Of a DNA stretch of 64,000 nt, positions 28,663 to 37,900 are shown piece by piece. Made by a program: the position numbers and the translations under genes. Positions within the stretch are counted from its first letter, which is position 1, and the number at the start of each line of letters is the position of its first letter. Below the pieces are notes generated by a model, which did no database searches, was not told the DNA's origin, and saw only the letters and a list, made by a program, of their open reading frames with translations. The DNA comes from Natronomicrosphaera sp040876735 (GTDB lineage: Bacteria > Planctomycetota > Phycisphaerae > Phycisphaerales > Phycisphaeraceae): assembly GCA_040876735.1 (NCBI GenBank), contig JBBDPC010000005.1:62001-126000 (forward strand), in the 5' to 3' direction.

Positions 28663-28908
28663 CCTGAGCAAGACCGCCGACCGCGGTGGCTTCTGCGGTT
28701 GCAACGCGGGCCGGCAGCACCATCGCTCCAGCCCCTCGCCATGGCCGGCCACCCGCACCCGCTGGTGGGCTGTCTGAAACCGGTCGATCGCCGGGAACCC
28801 GTCGGAGCGTTTCTGTATTCCACGTTGGCGGAACCTGCTGACGAACGGGATGGCCGTCTCGAGTCGCCGCAGAAGGTCATCACCATGTCCATGGGCTGCC
28901 TGCGCAAT

Positions 28909-28945
28909 GATGAAGGAGACGGCGTTTGACGCCGCCTCCTTCATC
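28909..28945. terminator. Strong hairpin between convergent genes
   Basis: GATGAAGGAGACGGCG (28909-28924) pairs with CGCCGCCTCCTTCATC (28930-28945) with one mismatch and a TTTGA loop. It lies in the 345-base gap between convergent stops at 28662 and 29008, so it is a probable bidirectional terminator. There is no strong T-tract on either side, and no gene is seen in the rest of the gap. Confidence 0.6.
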
Positions 28946-29007
28946 CTGTCAACCATGTTGGCCAAGTCCGGCCGCAGAGGCTTGCACGGCTTCCGCCCCT
29001 GGCAAGG

Positions 29008-30894
29008 TCATTCCTCCACGTACCCGATATAGGGCGCGATGCCGCCTTCCTCACGGGGGACGGTTTTGGTTTCGCCGTTGCGCGTTTCCTCAACGAAGAT
29101 GGGCACCCTCTCGCCATAGGCGACCTCGGTGAAGTAGGCGAACGCCGAGGCGTCTTCGGTCACGAACATGGGGGCGAGGTCGACGCGGGAGGTGGAGTAG
29201 CAGAACGTGCCGAGCACTTCGGACCTGCCGCCGTTTCGGGTATGCACGAGCGTGCCGCCGCGCTCGGTCTTGTAGCCGAAGATCCACGCCTGTCCGCCGT
29301 TGTTGGTGAAGTGCGTGCCGTAGTTTTCGATGTTGAGCTGGCGGGCCCAGACGTTCTGGCCCGGCTGCATGTGGAAGTCGTGCGTGCACACGTCCTCAAA
29401 GTAGAGATCGTTGTCGGAGGTGGTGGTGATGTTCGACTCGATGCTGCGGAGGACGACCGGCCGATCGGTGCGGATCTCGATGCCGCCGCCGATGCGGGAG
29501 AAATGTTCGATCACGACCACCGGCGCCTCGCCGTCTTCGATGATCAGGTCGGGGCTGATGAGCTCGCGCTGGCCGATCTGCCCGCCGGTGCTCATGATCC
29601 GCCGCACCTTGTTGCGGACGATCACCGGCGAATGGAAGGCGACCTCGTGCGACAGCAGGATGCTGGTGGCGCCGTTGTCGATCGCCTCCTGCACGATCGG
29701 CGCGGCGTCGCCGCCATCGGGCACCGGCTCGATCACCACCCAGTCGGCCGGGTCGTCCCACGGCACCTCCGGCGTTTCGCGGATGGGCAGATTCAGCGAC
29801 GCACGCGGGCCGCCGAAGGGGGCGTTGGCGTCGCCGGTCATGTATTCGTCGATGTCCGCCTCGGCCACGCCTTCCGCACCGTCTTCGCGCACGAGCGCGG
29901 CCTGGTAGCCGCTGGTAGTGACGTTGCGCGCGAGGAAGGCGGTGTCACCCACGTGGATGGCGGGCACGTCGCTTGCGTCGCCCTGGCCGATCAGTTCACT
30001 GTCGATGATCACGGTGAAACTGGCGGCGCGCAGGGCGGGGACGCTGTTTTCGCTGCGCAGGCCGCGGATGGCGACGCTCTGGCCCTCGTTGACGAAGGCG
30101 ACCCGGTTCTGGTTCGTGAGCGTGATGTGCTCGAAGGTCTGGCTGTTGACGGTGTGGCCGGCGCGGACGCCGATGTCGAAGCCGTCGACTTCGATGTTAC
30201 GCGCCAGCAACGGGCCGTTCATGTCGCGGTGGGACATGTCCAGGCCGATGGCGCCCTGGCCGTCCTGCGAGACAATGCGGATGTTGCGGGCCGCGCCCAT
30301 GTTGTTGGCGTAGAACTGCAAGCCCACCGCGCCGGGATTGTTCTGGCCCACGTCGAAGGTGATGTCGTGAACATAGTTGTGGAACCAGTCGGCCGAGCCG
30401 AATCCGCCGCACCACATGATGCTCCTGGGCTCGTTGGGATCGGTGAACGTGCCGTCCTTGAGCCGGATGACCGTCTCCACCCCCGCCCCTTGCACCCAGT
30501 TGAAGCCCCACGCCTCGCGGCCGCTGCTGTCCTGCTTCGACCACTCGAGGGTGTCGGAGACGAGGTACGTGCCCGGCGGCAGGTAGATGATGCGGTGATG
30601 GCCCATGTTGTCGTGCAGGGCGCGCTGAAGGGCTTCGGTGTCGTCGGTCTCGCCATCTCCCGCAGCGTTGTAAGGCGGTTGCGTGACGTCCACGATCCGG
30701 TCAGCCTCGGGGAAGGCGATCCGGCGATCCGCGTCAATCATCGCGCCGATCGGCCGCGACTGCGAAACCGGCTGACCGTCTCCACCATCCTGCGCCACCG
30801 ACGCTCTGGCAACAAGCAGCAGCATGGCGAGAACGATCACCGCTCGGGCAAGAACAATGCTTTTTCGAAGACCTCGGCAGACATTGCTAGACAT
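29008..30894 (-). CDS. Exported pectate-lyase-3-like beta-helix protein
   Basis: A 628-residue protein with GGAG eight bases before ATG 30894 and a signal peptide (IVLARAVIVLAMLLLVARA to VAQ). Its N-terminal helix cap shows the Pectate_lyase_3/GH28-related signature: YNAAGDGETDDTEALQRAL, then HHRIIYLPPGTYLVSDTLEW. Beta-helix coils follow, with repeated short glycine/asparagine turns (AARNIRIVSQDGQGAIGLD, QTFEHITLTNQNRVAFVNE). A second helix half begins near residue 385. It is a full-length paralogue of 40435..42288: ENSVPALR against RNSVPAIR, and ERGGTLVHTRNGGRSEVLG against ERNGTLVHTTDGGRSEVLG. Surface polysaccharide degradation is the likely role; catalytic residues are not identifiable by eye. 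Confidence 0.87.
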   Translation of the reverse strand: MSSNVCRGLRKSIVLARAVIVLAMLLLVARASVAQDGGDGQPVSQSRPIGAMIDADRRIAFPEADRIVDVTQPPYNAAGDGETDDTEALQRALHDNMGHHRIIYLPPGTYLVSDTLEWSKQDSSGREAWGFNWVQGAGVETVIRLKDGTFTDPNEPRSIMWCGGFGSADWFHNYVHDITFDVGQNNPGAVGLQFYANNMGAARNIRIVSQDGQGAIGLDMSHRDMNGPLLARNIEVDGFDIGVRAGHTVNSQTFEHITLTNQNRVAFVNEGQSVAIRGLRSENSVPALRAASFTVIIDSELIGQGDASDVPAIHVGDTAFLARNVTTSGYQAALVREDGAEGVAEADIDEYMTGDANAPFGGPRASLNLPIRETPEVPWDDPADWVVIEPVPDGGDAAPIVQEAIDNGATSILLSHEVAFHSPVIVRNKVRRIMSTGGQIGQRELISPDLIIEDGEAPVVVIEHFSRIGGGIEIRTDRPVVLRSIESNITTTSDNDLYFEDVCTHDFHMQPGQNVWARQLNIENYGTHFTNNGGQAWIFGYKTERGGTLVHTRNGGRSEVLGTFCYSTSRVDLAPMFVTEDASAFAYFTEVAYGERVPIFVEETRNGETKTVPREEGGIAPYIGYVEE

Positions 30895-31088
30895 AATCCT
30901 GTCTCCTTTTCGTAAGTCAGTTCACATGACGCCATACATCCGCCGGCCGCTCGCTTCGTCGTCCACCCATCCGAGTGCGTGCATGGCGCCATCGATCTTC
31001 CATTCCACATCGCCGACACGGGCCGCCGATGCTCAGCCTGACGTCCTGGTCTTTCCTGATGCGAGCACACAGGGTGACCACGTTTTGA

Positions 31089-31375
31089 TTATTGAGCCTT
31101 GAGCCGTCAGCTTTACGCCATGAGCCAGCGACAGATCAAACGGACGGGAACTTGCTGGCTGAAGGCTTAGAGCGCCTAAATGGCCTCCCTCTCCCATCCA
31201 GGGAGAGGGCTGGGGTGAGGTGGGGCGTCCATCAACCGTACGTCGCCGGCAAGGCCGAGTGTCGATCGAACTCCACACTTTCACCGCTCAGCTTCCGGGG
31301 GCGCCGGCACCTTCTTTCCTCAGGGGAGAAGGATTTTTAAAAAGCGCTTAAAGCGAACGGCTCAAGGCTCAATAA
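31089..31375. repeat. MITE-like element with 19-bp perfect terminal inverted repeats
   Basis: TTATTGAGCCTTGAGCCGT at 31089-31107 is repeated inverted at 31357-31375 without mismatch. The 287-base interior has no convincing gene and contains one copy of the 62-bp repeat. It sits in the 593-base gap between leftward genes starting at 30894 and ending at 31488. No target-site duplication was recognised. The termini and size fit a non-autonomous transposable element; no matching transposase is in the window. Confidence 0.6.
31167..31229. repeat. 62-bp intergenic repeat, copy 2
   Basis: It corresponds to the reverse complement of 7877-7938 and holds the stem CCCTCTCCC/GGGAGAGGG with a 5-base loop. 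It is nested in the MITE-like element at 31089..31375. Confidence 0.7.
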
Positions 31376-31487
31376 ACATTGTCCGTCGTTCGATCCATCG
31401 CAGTTCGTCTCCACTCATACTCCGCTGTTCATGGAGCTTTATATTCAATATTACTGGGGAATCATTCCCGCTCGCGACGTGCCGAGG

Positions 31488-33182
31488 CTACTCGCTACCA
31501 CGGCGTTGCACCTGGTCTGAGACGATCAAAATCGACTGCGCGTCAAAGCCATTGGCCTGCCAGTCCTGGAACGACATGACTTCCTGGGTGGAGAAATAGA
31601 GGCCAAGCTGGCCTTGCTCGACCTGCCCGAAAACATAGGTGTTGGCTTCACTCGTGAGGGTGTTGTAGAGGCGTTGCCAGTTGGCAGTGGCGTTGAAGAT
31701 CCGACCTCGACCAACCACGAGCCGGTTGTTGCGCAGCGTCATGTATTCGTTGTAAAGTCGTTCGCCGTTGAGTTGCCGACTGTCTTCCTGTAGCGAGATC
31801 AGTACGCCGCGTTCAGCCTCAATATGATTTCCGTCGAAAGTGAGATTGGACGATCCGCGAATCAGGATGCCCACTTCGTTCTTGATGTGGCTGTTGCGGA
31901 TCAGGTGAGGTCCCTTGCCCATCTCCAGGTGGATCGGGGGAGCCGAGTGCCCCGAGACCCGAACCTCATCAAGGATAATGTTGGTGTTGCCCCAGTCGGT
32001 CCAGATGCCGTGGGTGACGGTGTTGTCGATGGCGGCGTGTCGGCGAAGCGTCACGACGTCGCAGAAGGGGATGATCTTGATACCGCCCGAGTCGTGGAAC
32101 CGTGAGGTCGACCATAGCTGTCGCCACGCGTTGTAACTGGTTTCGCAGTCTTCCAAGAGTGCATTGCGGGCGAATGAGAGTCCGATCCCCTTCCACCCAT
32201 TCGTGTTGGCCTTGACGTTGCGCAGGGTGACGTCGCGGGCGTTGATCACGCGCACGGCTGCGGCATTGTGCAGGGAGAACGAGCACGCCTCGATCAGGAT
32301 GTTCCGGTTTGGCTCGGCGTCGGCGACACCATGCGTGCAGATTTCCACGGCCCGCCCCCATGGGTCTTCCACGCACCCGTGCTCACCGCCGGCAATGTGA
32401 GGATTGCTGTGCAGGAAGTTGAGATTGCGCAGCACAAGGTTGTGCTTGCGCTTGATTGTCAGCAGGCTCTGCTTCTCGGCGATTTCCACCTGATCGCCAG
32501 GCAGCATTTGCCGGTCCAAGGCGATCTCAATGCTCTGACCATCGCGGTCGATATGGAATCGGCCGGGCCTCAACGCGTCTGCCGAGGCCTCCTGCTTGAG
32601 CATCTGCCCGTTGAAAATGACCATCTCCCGGAAGCCGATCAACACATCGTCCGGCTCCTCGTCAATCACGTCCCAGTCATACGGCCAGTCGTGACGGTAG
32701 ACGTGCATGCCCGCGTCGACGGGCCGCGCCTCCCAGGTATGCGGTTCCCACCCGGCGACCACCGCACCACTGACCGTGACCTGGTCGCGGGCAGCGCCTT
32801 CGATGATCAACAGGGCCTCCCGACCGGCGTCGGTCAGATCGTGGTCGCCGTGCAGGTGGAGATACCCCTCGCGGTAGACGCCCGGCGCCAGCAGCACGCG
32901 GACGCCTGCGCCCTGGTTCAAATGGCCTTTGGCCTGTTCGAGGGCCGCACCGAGCGACTGCAGCGCCTGCTCGGCGGTCTGGCCCTCGCGGGAATCGTCA
33001 CCTTGCGGATCGACGTAGAGTGTTATCTCATATGCCGTCAGATCAATGCTTGCGCCCGTGGCCTCTTTGGGCAGCGCCGCCGCCCGCGTCGGGGTGGCCC
33101 AGATCATGCCGCCGACCGCCATCATTAACGCGGCGATCGACCAGCGAAGTGCGCTGCTGCAGGACGGCTGGTGGCTCAACAT
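31488..33182 (-). CDS. Exported right-handed beta-helix protein
   Basis: A 564-residue protein taken from ATG 33182, which is followed directly by a signal peptide (LRWSIAALMMAVGGMIWA to RAAA). An upstream ATG at 33275 would bury that signal. The N-terminal part has the DUF1565-like entry ITLYVDPQGDDSREGQTAE and GVRVLLAPGVYREGYLHL. Parallel beta-helix coils follow: NLVLRNLNFLHSNPHIAGG, NILIEACSFSLHNAAAVRV, DVTLRNVKANTNGWKGIGL and LTFDGNHIEAERGVLISL. It is likely a polysaccharide lyase or a related surface glycan enzyme. CACGTG site 3 lies 112 bases upstream. It ends next to the MITE-like element. Confidence 0.86.
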   Translation of the reverse strand: MLSHQPSCSSALRWSIAALMMAVGGMIWATPTRAAALPKEATGASIDLTAYEITLYVDPQGDDSREGQTAEQALQSLGAALEQAKGHLNQGAGVRVLLAPGVYREGYLHLHGDHDLTDAGREALLIIEGAARDQVTVSGAVVAGWEPHTWEARPVDAGMHVYRHDWPYDWDVIDEEPDDVLIGFREMVIFNGQMLKQEASADALRPGRFHIDRDGQSIEIALDRQMLPGDQVEIAEKQSLLTIKRKHNLVLRNLNFLHSNPHIAGGEHGCVEDPWGRAVEICTHGVADAEPNRNILIEACSFSLHNAAAVRVINARDVTLRNVKANTNGWKGIGLSFARNALLEDCETSYNAWRQLWSTSRFHDSGGIKIIPFCDVVTLRRHAAIDNTVTHGIWTDWGNTNIILDEVRVSGHSAPPIHLEMGKGPHLIRNSHIKNEVGILIRGSSNLTFDGNHIEAERGVLISLQEDSRQLNGERLYNEYMTLRNNRLVVGRGRIFNATANWQRLYNTLTSEANTYVFGQVEQGQLGLYFSTQEVMSFQDWQANGFDAQSILIVSDQVQRRGSE

Positions 33183-33293
33183 AACGGGGGTTCCCCTTGT
33201 CCCGGTGGTGCGGGTTGCGGTTGCGAGTTGGATAACGCCCGGCGTCTGTTCATCTCGCGGCACGGCAGTCGCCATCTCTGCCCCCCGCCAAGA

Positions 33294-33313
33294 AGATTAC
33301 ACGTGAAATCTAA
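33294..33313 (-). promoter_or_regulatory. CACGTG palindromic operator, site 3
   Basis: Read on the minus strand: GTTAGATTTCACGTGTAATC, centred on CACGTG at 33300-33305, upstream of the leftward beta-helix gene starting at 33182. It lies in the 305-base gap before 33488, which otherwise shows no gene. Confidence 0.62.
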
Positions 33314-33487
33314 CGGTCTCTTTACTCAGTGTCAATGGGCTATCCTGCCGTGCAAGGATCGACCGTGCTCTTGGTTTGGGGGCATCAGGCGGCTTGGGAC
33401 CAACGTTGAAGGGACGCCGCGCATGCAAGGCGAGTTGTCCAGTTCACCGCATCGCCACACTCCCGGAGGCGCCGCCGGATGCGAACT

Positions 33488-34747
33488 TCATTCCTCAGCG
33501 CCGATGGTCAGGCGATCGAATCCCCCGTCAGGCAGCATGAAATGCTCCTGGTTCCGTATAGGCGCCGTCAGTGTGACAAGGCGGCGCGGCTGGTCGCGCG
33601 TCAACAGCCGGGAAGCCAGTGGCGCAGAAATCGCCTCCCGCGTGGCCTGAACCTGATCCGCCGTGAGCCCTTCCAGCGTCAGGCGGTGGTCCGGCAGGTA
33701 GCACGCCGACACCGTCGGCGCCGCGGGGGCGGCGTCCCGCGCGACGTCCCGCTGGAAATCGGTGACCGTCAGCCCCTCGGCCAACTGCTCGAGACGGAAC
33801 ATCGGCCCGTCGTTCGCCGCGGCCTTGTACGTGACCACGTCGCTGACGCGGATCTGCCGGCAGTTCCCCAGGCCGCTGGCGTAGCGCGGGTCCTTGGGAT
33901 CGACCACCGGCACACGGCACCCGCGGGCGGCGTCCATGTTAAGCGTGGCGGTGGTGCAGCCGCCGCGGATGCGGTCGATCTCGATGCGTTCGATGGGCGA
34001 ATCCGTGCTCAGCAGGCGCACGAAGCTGTGGCACTGATCCGCCTTCAGGTCATGCACGGTAATGTCCCGGATCGGGCCGCACAGGCCGCCCTGGCACTCC
34101 ACCCGGTGGATCGCATCGTCCGCGTTCATCGCCACCAGGTCGTCGCTCGGCGCCGCCGGCCCGAGCCCGCGCAGGTAGCGGATCACCCCGCGCTCGCAGA
34201 ACCCGGTCAGGTGGACGCCGTCGTTGTTGGGCCGAGGATGCTGCGTATGGAACCGCAGGTGCTCGAGCACGAACCCGCGCACCTGCGTCAGGCGCAGGGA
34301 GTAGGACTCGGCGTCGCGCAGCATCGCGTGACTGAAGCGCAGGCCCTCGACATTGCGGAAATTGAGCATGACGCCGGTGTACGCCCCGGGCTGGATCAAC
34401 GGTTCGACCCGCCGGTTGCCCCGGTTGTTGCCATGCCAGATGCCGCCGCGGATGTCGATGTCGCGGTCGCCGCGGTCGTGGTTGCGGTTGGTCAGCAGGA
34501 AATCGTCAACGCCCTGGCCGACGCCGTCAGCGAGGATCAGTGTGGCCTCGGGATGGATGTCGAGCCGCGTGCCTGACCCGATGCGGAGCGTCTGGCCGAC
34601 GCGGTAGACCCCCATCGGCACGGTGAGGTGGCGACAGCCGCTGTCCAGTGCGCGTTGGAGGGCCGGCGCGTCATCCGTTGTACCGTCGCCGGTCGCGCCA
34701 TACGCCACCACCGAGGCGGTGGAAAGTTCCACGGTGAGATCAGACAT
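33488..34747 (-). CDS. Signal-less GH28/polygalacturonase-related beta-helix protein
   Basis: A 419-residue protein starting at ATG 34747, with AGGA about ten bases upstream. The N-terminus shows the Pectate_lyase_3/GH28-like entry VVAYGATGDGTTDDAPALQ, then RALDSGCRHLTVPMGVYRV. The core has RPNNDGVHLTGFCERGVI, then AAPSDDLVAMNADD, which recall the NxD and DD catalytic signatures of GH28 polygalacturonases. No signal peptide is present, even with the upstream in-frame extension to 34849, so the enzyme should be cytoplasmic, which is unusual for this fold. It follows the PEP-synthase-like fusion gene by 221 bases in the same direction. It probably trims imported uronate oligosaccharides. Confidence 0.82.
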   Translation of the reverse strand: MSDLTVELSTASVVAYGATGDGTTDDAPALQRALDSGCRHLTVPMGVYRVGQTLRIGSGTRLDIHPEATLILADGVGQGVDDFLLTNRNHDRGDRDIDIRGGIWHGNNRGNRRVEPLIQPGAYTGVMLNFRNVEGLRFSHAMLRDAESYSLRLTQVRGFVLEHLRFHTQHPRPNNDGVHLTGFCERGVIRYLRGLGPAAPSDDLVAMNADDAIHRVECQGGLCGPIRDITVHDLKADQCHSFVRLLSTDSPIERIEIDRIRGGCTTATLNMDAARGCRVPVVDPKDPRYASGLGNCRQIRVSDVVTYKAAANDGPMFRLEQLAEGLTVTDFQRDVARDAAPAAPTVSACYLPDHRLTLEGLTADQVQATREAISAPLASRLLTRDQPRRLVTLTAPIRNQEHFMLPDGGFDRLTIGAEE

Positions 34748-34968
34748 CCCTGGTGTTCCTTTCATTGCGACGGCATTGCCGCACGCTGCATGCCGCACGC
34801 GTGCTTTGTGATCGCCGGCGCGAACAGCATCGCAATCGGTATCGGTCATTCGGCCGGGCCATGCCGCAGGCTCGCGCCATGCCGGTGAGCGACCAGATCA
34901 TGTGGCCGTCCCATCGTCAACGGTTGAGTGTATCGGGAGTGGCAACAGGTCGTTTGTCGCTGTCCGTT

Positions 34969-37900
34969 TCACGCCACCCGCAGCATGCGGCGGGCAATGG
35001 TCATGGCCGGGACGTAGGCGGCGATGTACAGCACCAACCATGCCCAGTCGCCCGGGACCCAGGCCAGCGGCCCCCAGAACACCTGCGTCCCCGGCGCTAA
35101 CGTCGGCGACTGGTAGCTGACCTTCACCCAGCGGACCGGCGCCTCCGTCACGTCGGAACGAGCACCGGCTCGCACCACCTGCCTGAGGCCCTGTGCAGGA
35201 TCCATGATCTCCTGTGGCTCGGGGGCTGCGGCATCGCCCAGCACCAGGGCGGTCGCCAGCGTCTGCTCGCCGGCCCGCACGGCCAACCGAAATCGCCCTG
35301 CCGCGTCGGCATCCGGTACGACCCGCCACGCCACCTGCCGCGGAGGCATCGGCCCGGCGAGATAGCGACCCAAGTCCGCCTGCAACTCACGCTGCGTCGC
35401 CTCCCCCGCCGCTCGCACCTGCCAGGGCAGATCCGCCGCAACAGGCAGGCTCTGGACGGACCACTCCTGGTGCAATTCCTCCAACACCGGCCGAATCTGC
35501 GGAATCGTCTGCGATGCCGGCGCCTGATCGCTCAACGCCAGCGCCGGATCCGTCTCCAGCGTGATCGCGCCCGTGAAGTCGCCGGCCACTTGGGCGGTCA
35601 CGTACGCCGCCGTCCCCACCGGCGCATTGGCCATCGACGGGGGCACGCGCACCCCGCACCAGGTGAACAGCAGGATCAGCGGCCCCAACACCACGGCCAG
35701 CGGGACCATGGCGGCAATCAACACCCGCCCCTGCACCGGTTTCGCTGCCGCCTCCATCGCCCGTCGCCGCGCCGAGGCGGCTGGCAATTGCGCCGCGGCC
35801 CGCCGCAATTGCCCGGCCCGCTTTTTCGCCTCCACCAGTCGGGCGTTGTCGGTCACCAACTTCTGCAACGCCATCAGCCCCGCGCCCAAGGCCACCGCCA
35901 GCACCACCACCAGCGCCGGCCGCCCCAGTGCCGCCATCGCCGGTAGCAGCAACTCGTCCAGCACCCGCATCGCCGGCCGGTTCAGCCAGGCGGGCGGCAG
36001 CAACCAGCCGGCGACCAGCACCAGCGTCCATGCCACCGTCGCCACGGTCGCCACTCTGGCTCCGGCACGCTCAGCGCCGCTCACCGGCGGGGGGAGTTCG
36101 GCCCGGGGGAGGACGGGGTCTTCCGGGTCGGCCGCAGGCACGGCGTCATTGTTCGGCGCGACCTGCTGCTGTCCGTTGCCCGCTGCATCACCACCCGGGA
36201 GGATAACGATGCCATGGTCGGCATCCACAGTGACCGAAGCGCCTTCGGCGATCCGCTCGGTGGCGCCTTCGATCACCACGGCCGGCAGGCCCATTTCGCG
36301 CGCCACCACCGCCCCATGCGAGAGTGTGCCCCCTCGTTCGAGCACCAGGGCCGAGGCCTGGGCGAACAGCGGCGTCCAGGAGGGATCCGTGCTCGGGCAG
36401 ATCAGCACGTCGCCCGCCTCGAACCTGCCGGAAGCGGCGCCTTCATCAGGCCGGTGCCGTACGCGGGCTCGGCCGGTCGCCACGCCGCCGGTCAAGGCAA
36501 AGCCCCGCATCGTCCCCGGGGTCTCCGAGGTGTCACTGGCCTCTTCCTGCGGTTCCGGGGGCTCACCGAGGCGGGTAATCTGCTCGTCGCCCACGAACGG
36601 GGGCACGCGCAGCCGGGCGCTGGCCGCCCGCTCGGTCCGCCGCCGCTCGATCAGGTGCAGCGGCGCGTAGCCGCTCAGCAGCGCGTCGTGCAGTTCCTCA
36701 AAGCTCAACAGGCAAACATCCTCGCCCACCTCCAACCGCCGGCCAGCCTCCACCACCAACTCACGCAGCAGCGCGTAGCCGGCCATCAGCGCATCCTTAC
36801 CGTCCTCGCGGAACCGCACGTACCGCTGAACCAGTGCCAGACGCTGGCGAAACGCGCCACGCACCCGTTCAGGCAACCTGCGTTCGATCGCGGCGGCCTG
36901 CTCCCTCGCCTGCTCGAGCCGGCGCTGGTGCCGATCCAACGGATGGATGTTCTCCAAACCTTCGGTCATCGCCTGCGCCCGCTCGGGATGCTCACGCCAG
37001 CGCGGGCTGGCCAGTTCCATCTCGCCTGGGGCGCGGTGGCCGAACGCTTCCAACCACTGTTCCAGCGTTTGCTCGCCGCGGGCAACTTCGGCCAGCGCGG
37101 CGGTTGAGCGAACCGTGCTGTCAGGCGTTTCGCCCGCCGACAGTTCACTCACCAGCCGGTCGGGATCCTCGTCCCAGGCATGTTCGTCCAGCAGCGCCCG
37201 CAGCCGCTGGATTGCATAGCCGGCGATGAGGCTCGGCAGCAACGAGATCGGGGCAAACTCGTCGAGCACCTTCGCCCGCCGTCGTCGCCACGCCTCGATC
37301 CACTGCTGGGTCGAAAGCTCGGCCAGGTCGACCTGTTGCTCCTGCTCGACCCACGCCAGAAACGCTGGCACCTGCTCCTGCTCGAACTGCCGATCGGTCT
37401 TTTGGGATAGCTCGGCCATCCGCTGTTCGACGCCGCGCAGCTTCCGTGATGCCGTAAGCTGCCCGGCCAGGCCACCGGTGGGTGTTGTGGGCGGGTCCTG
37501 CGCCCGCTCGGGGTGACGGCGCAGCAGCGCCTCGTCGTAGGCGAAAGGGTAATTTTCCAGGTAAAGCTCGGGTGCGCGGGCCAGGTCCTGGTAGATCCGT
37601 CCGCCGATCAGTTCGAGGAAGCCTTCGTGCTTCACGGCCGGCGAAGGCTCGAAACCGGCGAGGCGGTAGAGGTTGCCGAATCCACCGCCGCCGGTCATGA
37701 ATGGGCCGATGACGCTCCAAGTCAGCGGCGTGGGCTGGTCCAGCGTTTCCGCGAGGTTGTGCAGCACCCATGGGCCCCGACCGGCGCGGCGCTGCTCCCG
37801 CAGGCGCTCGCGCGTTTCGGTCAGCAGCGCTTCGTCCGCCTCGGCGTCGGCCAGTGTCGTGATCGGCCTTGCCTGAAGCACCCACAGCCGTTCGCCCGCA

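Noticed and set aside
28663..28929. Short plus-strand frames after the PQQ-propeller gene
   Set aside because: No ribosome site or domain; the region is better explained by the hairpin terminator at 28909-28945.
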